DNA from: Anticarsia gemmatalis
Taxonomy: Eukaryota > Arthropoda > Insecta > Lepidoptera > Erebidae
Assembly: GCF_050436995.1 (NCBI RefSeq)
Contig: NC_134775.1
Coordinates: 2,457,124-2,521,123 of the forward strand
Direction of reading: 5' to 3'
DNA: 64,000 bases
This document shows positions 21,897-30,651 of the stretch, piece after piece (position 1 is the stretch's first letter; each line of letters begins with the position of its first letter). Position numbers and translations under genes: made by a program. Below the pieces are notes generated by a model. That model ran no database searches and was not told the DNA's origin. It worked only from the letters and a program-made list of their open reading frames with translations.

Positions 21897-24207
21897 TCAC
21901 GCGGTCGGATCTCGTACTATAGGTACAGCTACAGCAGGCACTTCTGGACTCTCTTCAATGGGTTCAGGAACGACTGGCTCAGAGTCCCCTGTTTCACTGT
22001 CTACATCTTGGACAGGAGGCTCTCCACGGGCTTCATCAACATGCTCAATACGCATGGCAGCACGTTTACAACTCATCCAACATGAGTGACAAATTCTATC
22101 AGATGACATTATCTATAAAAGAAAAAATATCCAATATGAATATAATGGATGTAACTCTTCTCTTAATTTCCTTGTCCAAATATAAGTAAATTACTGCATT
22201 CAGTTCCCATTGTAATATATAAATTCAACAGTTTACATTGTTTGTAAAGTCAGTCAATTACATTATCTGTAGTGAAAACACAATCCATATAAACAACTAA
22301 TTAACAATACAGAAACATAGATGTGAATGTGTGGGAATAACATATTATATTATAGGTACCTGACGTGGTGCAATTCTTGTAACAATTACTGCATGTATCT
22401 GTCTCTGCTCTTCTGAAGGATGATCAAAAACAACAGCATGGCTCTGACACTTAGCTATTGATCGTCCACAGATACTACAAACATGTCTTCGACCTGGTTG
22501 AGTTGATCCCGAAGTTTGAGCACTATCGGAGCCAGTTGCTAATTGCTGGTTTATAGTTCTCATGAGGAGTTCATTACAAGGTTCACAAATGTAATCCTGT
22601 TCAGTAATCTGAAAAGGACAATTACAATAAAAGCAGATTGCGAACATTATGTAAATGCCTTAATTTAATATATATAATGATATATTTATTTGTAGACAGA
22701 TTAACATATCAAAACGAATATAAATAACATGACAGAACTACATGTTACTTATGCTAGTTAATCTGGGGGCACGGAAGTGCCCCCGCAAGTCGAGCAAAAA
22801 AAAGCGGCACGGCCGTAACATCCTTTTCTCGAAGCAATTCGGGCTATTTTTGACACCCCTATAATTTCGTTGTGAATAAAACAAGAAGCCTGGATTTTCA
22901 GCAACGAATTAGTCATTGTATAAACACGGTATATTTAAAATTTCAGTCAATTTGAACCAGTAGTTTAAGAATGACAACTTGTTAAAATTTTGAATTTTGT
23001 CACTCACTGATTCACTGATTCACTGACTCACTGACTCACCGATCATCAAAAGTCTAAGGTACTTCTAGCACACTTAGAAGCTTAAAATTTAGAATACAAA
23101 TAGGGTTTAGTGTCTTAATCATGGGAAAAATTTAATATTTTCTAATTTCGGTCCAGTTTTCTAAATACACCAACTGCAACAATAACATTGTAATCCCGTA
23201 TAAATGTATAAGATTACAAGGTTACATTTGCAGTTAATGAATTATTATTACTGTAGAAAATAAAATAAATAGGTGTAAATAGGTACCTACTATATGAGGC
23301 ATAACGGGAGGGGGTATAGGGTGGGTAAGGGTGTGTAGCCCATGAAACTGAACAACATTCCCATAGGAAAATATGTTGAATTATGAAAAAAAAACGTCTT
23401 TCGATACAAATTGGACTTATGTTCGCTCTACAAAAAGAAGTGAGATGCCATCAAAAACATTCTATAAAAACCTCAAGTCTCGCCGTAAAAAGTGGTGAGA
23501 TCTATATAATACCAAGTCGAATAATCTATTTAGTCTCTACTTAAAGGACCTTCTGTCTTAAGTTATAACGTATGTTATTATCATGCCAATTTAAAAAAAA
23601 TACCTTTAAAACAAATAGATCGACTTGGTCATCGCAAGAAAACACAAATTCGCCATTAACATTTCAGGAGCATTAACTTCTCGTAGTGTTGTGTAGTGTG
23701 ATACATACTAATAATTAAATCATGCGATGGCCAGGTCGGTCTATTTGTTTTAAAGGTATTTTTTTTAAATTGGCATGATAATAACATACGTTATAACTTA
23801 AGACAGAAGGTCCTTTAAGTAGAGACTAAATAGATTATTCGACTTGGTATTATATAGATCTCACCACTTTTTACGGCGAGACTTGAGGTTTTTATAGAAT
23901 GTTTTTGATGGCATATATTGTACATCTTTCGGACTTACTTATATATGCCAATCTTTCGAACTGTTTGTTGTATTAAGTATTTCATACATTTTAAATAAGC
24001 TTTGTTACTTTGATTAGAACTTTTACCTTCATATTTATTTCTTATTAATAATTAATAATACGCAGAGATACTTACGATTACTGTTGAGATCCACTCGCTA
24101 AGTAAAGAAATAACTCTTGTGTTGAGCTCAAGAACGAAATAACGTCGTAATGTGTTTATGCAGACGTTGCAGTTTATGCAAAGTATACGTTGTCCTTTTG
24201 GCGGCAT
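21897..24207 (-). CDS. Right-arm palindrome gene: identical 198-residue paired-cysteine protein
   Basis: Inverted twin of the gene at 10751-12165, with exons 24207-24076, 22608-22360 and 22112-21897. All splice sites and the encoded exons match those of the left arm. The AATAAA signal is at 21868-21873. Intron 1 holds the Helentron-like element 22763-23912. The gene points toward the palindrome centre, so it and its twin are convergent. Here the upstream region is uninterrupted by hAT, so this is the better candidate for an expressed copy. In this arm the frame is also open upstream of the proposed ATG, to about 24378. CxxC pairs suggest zinc binding. The function is unknown. Confidence 0.65.
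22765..22784. repeat. Perfect 8-bp-stem GC hairpin at element end
   Basis: GGGGGCAC, GGAA loop, GTGCCCCC. It stands out in AT-rich surroundings and marks the element's terminus. Confidence 0.85.
23447..23912. repeat. Foldback: two 191-bp inverted arms, 84-bp spacer
   Basis: Both arms begin GCCATCAAAAACATTC on their own outer side and remain nearly identical. The few differences cluster near the spacer. The right arm's outer edge coincides exactly with the insertion junction. Confidence 0.85.
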
Positions 24208-24647
24208 TGTCAAAAAACGGTATGGTAAGCAAAGGTCGTCAGATGAGGAAGGTATCAGAGTCCGTGGATGGTAAATCGGGTCGTAAAAGAGAAAAACACA
24301 CAATAAATCGCACAGTACACAACGAGACGCAAGCGCAACAACGAAGGACTGCGCCGATGCCAATCGGAGAACTGTCAAATGTCAAAAAAATCGGTTGCAC
24401 TCTTCCCAACTAGCACACAAGCGCTATAACAAGCTGCACAATGGCCGGTTAAAGGATTTTTATAACGCCTTAGGCTCCTTAGTAAGAAGTATAGTGGTTC
24501 TATAAGCGGCTACAGATCTCTTGTAGCGTCAAATAGGCCCATACTGTCCAGCTTATAGCTCGATATTGGATCTACAGTGGTCGTAAATAGTAATTATAAT
24601 AGTACGTAGTATAGTAGTAATACAGGAGCGCTAAAATAAGATGAAGG

Positions 24648-24771
24648 TGGTATAATCGCGCTACAAGAGCTTTTTCGCAGCTTCGTGGCGCTTACCAGCT
24701 GTTGTACAGAGGTGGTTAGCGCCACGAGCGTTCGAAAAAGCTCTTGCAGCGCGATTATACCACCTTTACCT
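24648..24771. repeat. Long imperfect hairpin inside the TIR element
   Basis: GGTGGTATAATCGCGCTAC...AGCTTTTTCG...CGTGGCGCT pairs with the inverted AGCGCCACG...CGAAAAAGCTCTTGCAGCG. It is present in the second copy (56165-56280) with compensating-looking changes on both sides, such as an AAGTCTCGTGG/CCACGAGACTT pair. Confidence 0.75.
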
Positions 24772-24886
24772 TATTTAAGCGCTACTGTGTAACGGTTATA
24801 AATGCTAACGCTCTAAATTAGTAATATAGTCGGTTTATTATGGTGTAAACTAAATATATTTTTTTAAAATGAATCATCAGTGACAA

Positions 24887-25108
24887 ATGAGGAGACATTT
24901 TATTTTTACGGATTGGATTATTAAAATAACAAGTAGTCTATCGCTTTTATTTCTTTGTGTACGTGATATGAAAGTGCGAGTTCCAGTTTGCTGTCAATAT
25001 ATATGTATATTATCGTCAATATTTTCATGCGCCCTCAAAATATTCAGTTTTAAATGCAAAAATTATATAGATATGTGGATTTGGAAATTGTATTTTGAAC
25101 ATAAATAA
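24887..25108 (+). CDS. Short conserved ORF of the TIR element (73 residues)
   Basis: Starts MRRHFIFTDWIIKITSS. Hydrophobic and Cys-containing, with no recognised domain. Compared with the second copy (56397-56618) the 222 bases differ at one position, whereas flanking stretches of about 350 bases differ by roughly 5 percent by my count. This makes a functional constraint possible. However another block of the element (about 26010-26160) is equally conserved without an ORF, so non-coding function or conversion is an alternative. Confidence 0.35.
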   Translation: MRRHFIFTDWIIKITSSLSLLFLCVRDMKVRVPVCCQYICILSSIFSCALKIFSFKCKNYIDMWIWKLYFEHK

Positions 25109-25467
25109 GACTTTGAGGGTTACAGATAATTTAATAAGGGTTATAGGTAATAAAAAATGATTTTTATTATGTTAACGTTACCAGGCTATAGATTTATATG
25201 ATCTTCAAAAGATCGTAATAACCTCAAAAAATATGTTTACCAAATGCTATAATGGCGTCTCGATCAAGCACATCTCAGAGTTGGTTACATCTGCTCTAGC
25301 GCCTTAAGCTGTACAAAGGCTCTAGTGTTTGCTGTTGTAGACCTCAAGGTTCTGCAGTTGTGGCATAGGAGTGCTTCAATATAACTGTTTTGGTCGCACA
25401 CCAGCGTTTTACTCGTACTTTTAGGGGTCAGTCGTTGAATATTAAAATAGTTTGAAAATCATTTTTT

Positions 25468-26007
25468 TTTATTTTATATTTTATTTTATTTATTTTATTT
25501 ATTTTATTTATTTTATTTATTTTATTTATTTTATTTATTTTATTTATTTTATTTATTTTATTTATTTTATTTATTTTATTTATTTTATTTATTTTATTTA
25601 TTTTATTTATTTTATTTATTTTATTTATTTTATTTATTTTATTTATTTTATTTATTTTATTTATTTTATTTATTTTATTTATTTTATTTATTTTATTTAT
25701 TTTATTTATTTTATTTATTTTATTTATTTTATTTATTTTATTTATTTTATTTATTTTATTTATTTTATTTATTTTATTTATTTTATTTATTTTATTTATT
25801 TTATTTATTTTATTTATTTTATTTATTTTATTTATTTTATTTATTTTATTTATTTTATTTATTTTATTTATTTTATTTATTTTATTTATTTTATTTATTT
25901 TATTTATTTTATTTATTTTATTTATTTTATTTATTTTATTTATTTTATTTATTTTATTTATTTTATTTATTTTATTTATTTTATTTATTTTATTTTATTT
26001 TATTTAT
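25468..26007. repeat. 9-bp minisatellite (ATTTTATTT)n, about 58 units
   Basis: A highly regular array of about 540 bp, absent at the corresponding position of the second copy (near 56980). The 190-codon frame through it (Phe-Ile-Tyr repeats) is a by-product. Confidence 0.97.
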
Positions 26008-26697
26008 TCTTTAAAAACAGTTGACAGACTGAACCACCACTGCACCTATGTAAATATATTATGATAATAATTTTAAGCTTTAGTATAAAGGTATATTACT
26101 CGGTTATAGCGCTTTAGGTGCTTAACATAATTCTGTAATCCCCATGGCTGTAAAAATGTTTCGAATGATACCTTATACATCTATTACCCGTACAGAAGCC
26201 ATATAAATATCTGATATAACGCTCAAGGCGCTATTAAAGACCTACGCAACTCTTTTATAGATGAGTAATACACTAGCCCTAAAAAAATCTGTTATAGAAC
26301 CTAAGGCATTACAAAAAGCTTATTTACGCTCTTGAGCGCTATAAGCGCAACGCATAACTCCGTTTAAACTCCTTTATCTCCTAAAGTCCCCTTATACAGT
26401 TAACGGTGTTATAGAAGATTCCATTAACTCAGTTATACTTCCCTAGGCTGTCTAGCGATGCAATTACATGCTCATATATCACTATAAGTCATTAGTTTCC
26501 TACTAAACGGCTACTGTCCCGCCTAGCTGTTAAAGGGTTTTTTAAATAGCTAGTATACAACTTATAGAGAATTGTACAGCATTTGAACGACTCTTATGCA
26601 ACTATCAGGCTGTATAACGACTGTATAAGCAGCTTGTGTGCTAGTTGGGTTGTGAATACAATTTTATTATAAACTGCATAATTTACTTATTTAATTA

Positions 26698-26989
26698 CTA
26701 GCTGACCCGCGCAACTTCGCTTGCGTCACCTAAGAGAATGGGTCCAAATTTTCCCCGTTTTTGTAACATTTTTCGTTGCTACTCCGCTCCTAATGACCGT
26801 AGCGTGATGTTATATAGCCTATAGCCTTCCTCGATAAATGGTCTATCTAACACTGAAATAATTTTTCAAATCGGACCAGTAGTTCCTGAGATTAGCGCGT
26901 TCAAACAAACAAACAAACAAACAAACAAACAAACTCTTCAGCTTTATTATATTAGTAATTAGTAATAATATTAGTATAGATAGTATAGA
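26698..26989 (-). mobile_element. Non-autonomous Helitron H6 in the right palindrome arm
   Basis: Plus strand CTAGCTGACCCGCG...TAGATAGTATAGA. The left arm (near 5690) retains the empty site TTAATTATAATATAATT. Its 5' terminal region is expanded by repeats of TTAGTA/ATAG, like the site where H4 entered H3. Confidence 0.92.
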
Positions 26990-27335
26990 TAATATAATTA
27001 TTATTCTTCTGTATTATATAAATCCTAAAATGGATATATTTGCTGATTGAATAAAACATAAAAGATTGTATAAACTTAAAATTAGAGTTGAATGAACACT
27101 AGTTTTTATGCGTAAAATGGAACGTAGTAAATAAAGTTAAAGTTAGGATGCGTTCAAAACATGCTAATAGGTTCACTTTTCACGTAAAATATGTGTAAAG
27201 AATTACTGATAAATATTTTACCTGACTTTCTTTCAACGTTGTTATAAGCGTAATGAATATACAAATAAATAAGCTGAATTTTAAGATTTATTTCATACAT
27301 ATACATAGCCAGGTGAAAAATGGGCATTCTTCTTT

Positions 27336-28025
27336 GTTATTTGACAGCTGTTAAAGATTTAACCTCACGGTCCGCTTGTGAAGCTCTGCGAGGTTTTGTT
27401 TACATATTCGAGACACCTCAGCGTATTACGTATATCAGCGATCAAGGGACTTCTTTCACGGGCCAAGAATTTCGCGATCTTTGTAAAGAGTGGTCTATTG
27501 ACCTTCATGACATCGCTAGCGGTATCTACCGAGCTAATGGTCAGGTAGAGCGAATAATGTCCGTTATAACTAATTGTTTCACTGTAGCCGAAAATCACGA
27601 AAAAAGACCCTGGAAAACCGTTCTTGGTGAGGTCCAACTCGCCTTGAACTGTACCTACTGTATCTATAAGTACGGGCAAGAGTCCCTTTCAGTTGTTAAC
27701 AGGAAGTAACAAAAGCCCACCTAGATTAAATTGTCTCACCTCGACTTTTGATAGACATGACCTGACAGAAATTAGACAAGTAGCAAAGGATAGGATGGAC
27801 GAGCGAGCGAGTATTGAAAAGACTCGCTATGATGCTAATAAAGCTGTTATTCGCCCTTATTCACTAGGTGATTTAGTTTTAGTACAAAGAAATCCGCGAG
27901 TTATTAATAAATTAAGTGAAAAGTTTAGTGGTCCTTGTCAAATTACCGAAGTTTGCCCTAACGAGCGTTATATGGTAGAGCCAATATCTGGAGGGCGCTG
28001 GGCGCGGAAAATATGTGTGCCATGA
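27336..28025 (+). pseudogene. gypsy integrase remnant (second lineage)
   Basis: Frames 27320-27709 and 27693-28025 give the integrase core after its first acidic residue: TPQRITYISDQGTSFTGQEF with the second acidic residue and RANGQVERIM with the catalytic Glu. A C-terminal domain follows (YSLGDLVLVQRNPRV, KFSGPCQITEV). A one-base shift separates the two frames. The N-terminal zinc region and the rest of pol are missing, because the palindrome's outer end abuts it at 27335. It differs clearly from the gypsy at 14868-21580. Confidence 0.85.
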
Positions 28026-28285
28026 ACGATTACGCGTATACCCTATGAGCCTACCAAACTTGTCTGAATGTCTGGATTCTGCGGAATCAGACGATTGAAA
28101 CGTCTCTTTATCTTTTTTTAGTTAAGAGTTATTTGATAGACATTTGAAAATTAATTATGTAACAGAGATAAGTTTCACTACGTTTTGTTATTCATATGAT
28201 GATTTTGTCATCGGTGTTTTGTTATTTCGTTAATAAACTGTGTGCGATTATTGCTGATTTACGAGATATTTTATTTATTTATCAT
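28026..28285. other. 3' region of the gypsy remnant
   Basis: No frame supported. AT-rich, with TGTTATTTCGTTAATAAACTG near 28210. Probably 3' untranslated sequence or LTR. Confidence 0.35.
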
Positions 28286-28645
28286 TGAAAGCTTTCACGC
28301 TTTGTGGGAATGACTAAGGCACTGTTGGAAGCTTTTTCGCTTTACAGTAGATCGCTTGCAATAATTGCTGAAGTTTTTACTGTGATTTCAGTTGCATTGA
28401 AAGCTTTGACGCTTTATCAGAGGCAGGACTGAAAGCTATGACGCTTTGTCCACCCCGACTGCTGAAAGCTTCAACGCTTTGTGGTGTGTCTGACCTGAGG
28501 TTCGAACTGGTGCTTGCCAAAGCCGAAAGCTTCAACGCTTTGCGGTGTAACTGACCTAAGGTTCGAACTGGTGCTTTAACGAGGCTGAAAGCTTTCACGC
28601 TTTGCGGTTACTTTGGTTCCACGTAGTTGGAAGCTGCTTAAACGC
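28286..28645. repeat. Array of eight AAAGC-N6-GCTTT hairpin motifs
   Basis: A 16-base unit, AAAGCTTTCACGCTTT and variants, recurs with starts at 28288, 28328, 28400, 28432, 28465, 28526, 28588 and 28630. The 5-base stem AAAGC/GCTTT is kept in most units while the six loop bases vary. Part of the array (28470-28590) is built from a 61-62-base direct repeat containing GGTTCGAACTGGTGCTT. No coding sense is supported. Confidence 0.85.
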
Positions 28646-29061
28646 TCTATTTGTGCTGGTATAGCTAAAACGGTTTACGAAAACAACGCGAGAGCGCGTT
28701 GGTGGTCAGAATGGCCGTGTCGGAGATACTGTGAATTTAAATAAATAATTAAACGGCAACACCGCACTAGATATCGACAACTTGAACCAAGTGTCAAAGT
28801 CATTTGTCATCTGTCAGTAGAGTGTTCGTTCGAGACTTCACTTGCTCTCGAGACAGCGCCTGCGCCGGACGTGCGCACTGACTAAGTAAAAATCATCATG
28901 GCGGACTCGAACGATGAACACGTGGACGCTAATCCGAATCTGCGACATACATATTCCATAATATACACTAACAATGTTATTTGATATTGGTATTGTCTCA
29001 TTGAAGTACGCAACGTTTTAATACTGTGAATTTGTTTTGTATTTTATTTATTACACCTAGA
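28646..29061. other. Possible LTR/promoter region
   Basis: Contains TGTCGGAGATACTG near 28717 and a GC-richer block at 28850-28910. No gene and no second LTR are seen. It may be the end of the gypsy remnant or the 5' region of the transposon that follows. Confidence 0.3.
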
Positions 29062-29990
29062 ATGAAAAAAAAGTACGTTGATCCCGATCAGGAATCCGAT
29101 GAAGATTTTTCTCCAGACGAGTCGGAATAAGCTTCGAGTCCACGCCCTAACACGGTGGAGAGCCTATTAAGTAGCATTTCAAGTCTAAGCGGAAACTCTG
29201 CACCTATTAATAAAATAATAAGTTTTCCAGAAATGATAACCACTTCATCAACAATTTCAAATTTATCACTATATTTAACTCACGCAGATTTCTTAGCTTC
29301 TTCGACAGAAATATATATATAGCATCGACCTTCGATTTATCTATAACAGACATTGAAAACGAAAATCAAGTAACTAAAAACAATTTGATGACACGCTAAG
29401 ACCACAAGAAATTTCAGCATTTAATCACAAAGACACATTAACCGGTACAACTTCTAATAATTACTCACGTGCGATTATAAGCGAGTCACTCCAAACTTAA
29501 TAATAACTAGTAGTGAAGAAGGAGAAAATGAGGTTTTAACACCGGAAGAGCGATCAGAAAGAATCAACGATATAATAATGACAGCAGAAAGCGATCATGA
29601 GGTTGAGCAGAATTTATTAGTAAGCATTGAAGACGTAGTTACTAGTAATGAATCTGGAAGGACAATCCTCTTTATCGGAAAAGGAAAATAAACTAGCTAG
29701 AAAACGCAAGCATGTCAGAAGTGAGTGGCGTAGTAAGAAAAATAAAATCCTTTAAAATTCCAACAAAGCTTACGAAGGGTGCAATTCCAAAAAAACTAAC
29801 CAGAAAAATCTATAGGTGGTCTCCATACGCGTGTAAAAAGGGTTGTAGCCAAAAACTTAGTCCATCGGAACGACAAGCTATATTTGATTAATTTTATAGT
29901 CTAACTAATCGCGAACATCAATAGTTGTATATTAGTAGATTATATCCAAGCACAAACTATTCAAAAATGACGCTAAACAACCGCAGGCAA
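29062..29990 (+). pseudogene. N-terminal half of a broken DNA transposase
   Basis: From ATG 29062 (MKKKYVDPDQESDEDFSPDESE) stops occur repeatedly, but recognisable protein text continues in shifting frames: RKHVRSEWRSKKNK, NSNKAYEG, then ACKKGCSQKLSPSERQAIFD and YSLTNREHQ. As I remember it, the basic segment, the Lys/Cys-rich finger and the ERQxIF helix form the N-terminus of a widespread arthropod transposase family whose core contains FDLQKVL. That core appears at 36591-37734 in the same orientation, so the two are probably one element split by later insertions. Confidence 0.5.
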
Positions 29991-30504
29991 ACTTACAATG
30001 GAGAATGTTACCTAATTTTGATTTTTAGCACTCCATATTCTCGTTTAAAAATAAAAAATACTGGTGAAAGAATTACTTCGATACGTCATTAGTTTTCGAT
30101 TTATAAGTAAAACAAGTTGTTACCGCACGACGCTAGCTCTCGGTGACGGTGTGACGTCACTTTACACTTCTCAGTCTGGCTCACACAGTCCGTTTGCGGT
30201 CGCGCGCTCGGTGCGTTGAAATTATTCCTAAATACTTTTAAAAATGTACAGTTCAAATACTAGGAAATCATATGTTGTGCCTAAATGTAATTTAATTTTA
30301 TGTAGGTAAGTACATAAGTAATAATAAATAACTTCATCTTATAATAAAACATTTCTAACCGGATTGATCGCGAGTTTATTGATTTTATTGTGGCAGGAAA
30401 AATGTAAAATCAATAAGTACGCGATTATTTCGGTTAAAAATTGTTTCATTATAATATGCAGTGATCGTAAATATCTAACATATTACGTACTTATATGTAT
30501 AATA
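29991..30504. other. GC-rich promoter-like island and possible THAP-type first exon
   Basis: A CpG-rich block at 30120-30220 contains the CRE palindrome TGACGTCA. Just downstream ATG 30244 opens MYSSNTRKSYVVPKCN, which resembles the start of a THAP-type zinc finger, followed by a donor-like GTAAGTAC near 30305. The remainder of such a gene is not found nearby. Confidence 0.35.
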
Positions 30505-30651
30505 TACTAGAAGCGGCCCGCGACTTCGTCCGCATGGAAACCCTTCCCGCGTAAATCCCGATCCTTCGGAACCTCGGGATAAAAAGTAGTCTATGTGTTA
30601 TTCTGGGTCTTCAACTACCTATATATCAAATTTCATCGTAATCGGTTCAGT
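30505..30651 (+). repeat. Lepidopteran interspersed repeat, 5' part (split)
   Basis: GCCCGCGACTTCGTCCGCATGG, GGGATAAAAAGTAG, and ATTTCATCGTAATCGGTTCAG are in the order familiar from a very common moth/butterfly repeat. The 3' part (GCGTGAAAGAGTAACAAACATCC plus CATA repeats) resumes at 33309. Another tail fragment lies at 35941-36058. Confidence 0.75.

Larger units (their letters stand above)
22763..23912 (-). mobile_element. Helentron-like element with terminal hairpin and internal foldback
   Basis: It is absent from the left arm at the corresponding site (TTAATATATTG near 11300), and an AT dinucleotide lies at both junctions. One end carries a perfect GGGGGCAC/GTGCCCCC hairpin (22765-22784) one dinucleotide from the junction. 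The other end is a 191-bp inverted repeat pair (23447-23637 and 23722-23912). A four-unit 8-bp repeat TGATTCAC/TGACTCAC lies at 23005-23042. No coding frame. The hairpin near one end and the lack of a longer duplication fit a non-autonomous Helentron/Helitron2, or a composite of two elements. Confidence 0.6.
24405..26649. mobile_element. Unclassified TIR element, copy 1 (2245 bp, TT duplication)
   Basis: Perfect 18-bp terminal inverted repeat CCCAACTAGCACACAAGC. The left palindrome arm gives the empty site GCACTCTTGTGAATAC, defining a 2-bp TT duplication. Subterminal words of the form TATAnCnCCTWAGGC occur at 24461, 26104, 26292 and 26433. No transposase is visible. A 73-codon frame (24887-25108) is its only notable ORF. 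A related copy without ends lies at 56004-57516. I cannot place it in a named superfamily. Confidence 0.85.
5340..27335. repeat. Giant palindrome: 2.8-kb arms, 389-bp loop, loaded with TE insertions
   Basis: The left arm is 5340-13736 and the right arm 14126-27335, in inverted orientation. The outermost shared word is AAAGAAGAATGCCCATTTTTC. The innermost is GAAGTTGATTTAAGGTC. Subtracting insertions and target duplications gives 2802 bp for each arm: left minus hAT 4822, Helitrons 256 and 517; right minus gypsy 6717, Helentron-like 1152, TIR element 2247 and Helitron 292. Sequence identity between arms looks above 99 percent. I found only a handful of single-base differences by eye. The uninterrupted structure would be about 5993 bp. 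No target duplication is visible outside it, so it could be a large foldback transposon or an inverted duplication. Confidence 0.93.

Noticed and set aside
25452..26024. 190-codon ORF of Phe-Ile-Tyr repeats
   Set aside because: It is only the translation of a 9-bp minisatellite.
5340..27335. The palindrome as an assembly artefact (for example a missed hairpin-adapter read)
   Set aside because: The arms carry different insertions, each with its own correct target duplication or A/T junction, and they differ at a few bases. An artefact would give mirror-identical arms.
28286..28645. Possible CRISPR-like array
   Set aside because: The units are 16-base hairpins with irregular spacing in a eukaryotic retroelement context, and part of the spacing is itself repeated. 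No unique spacers or Cas genes.
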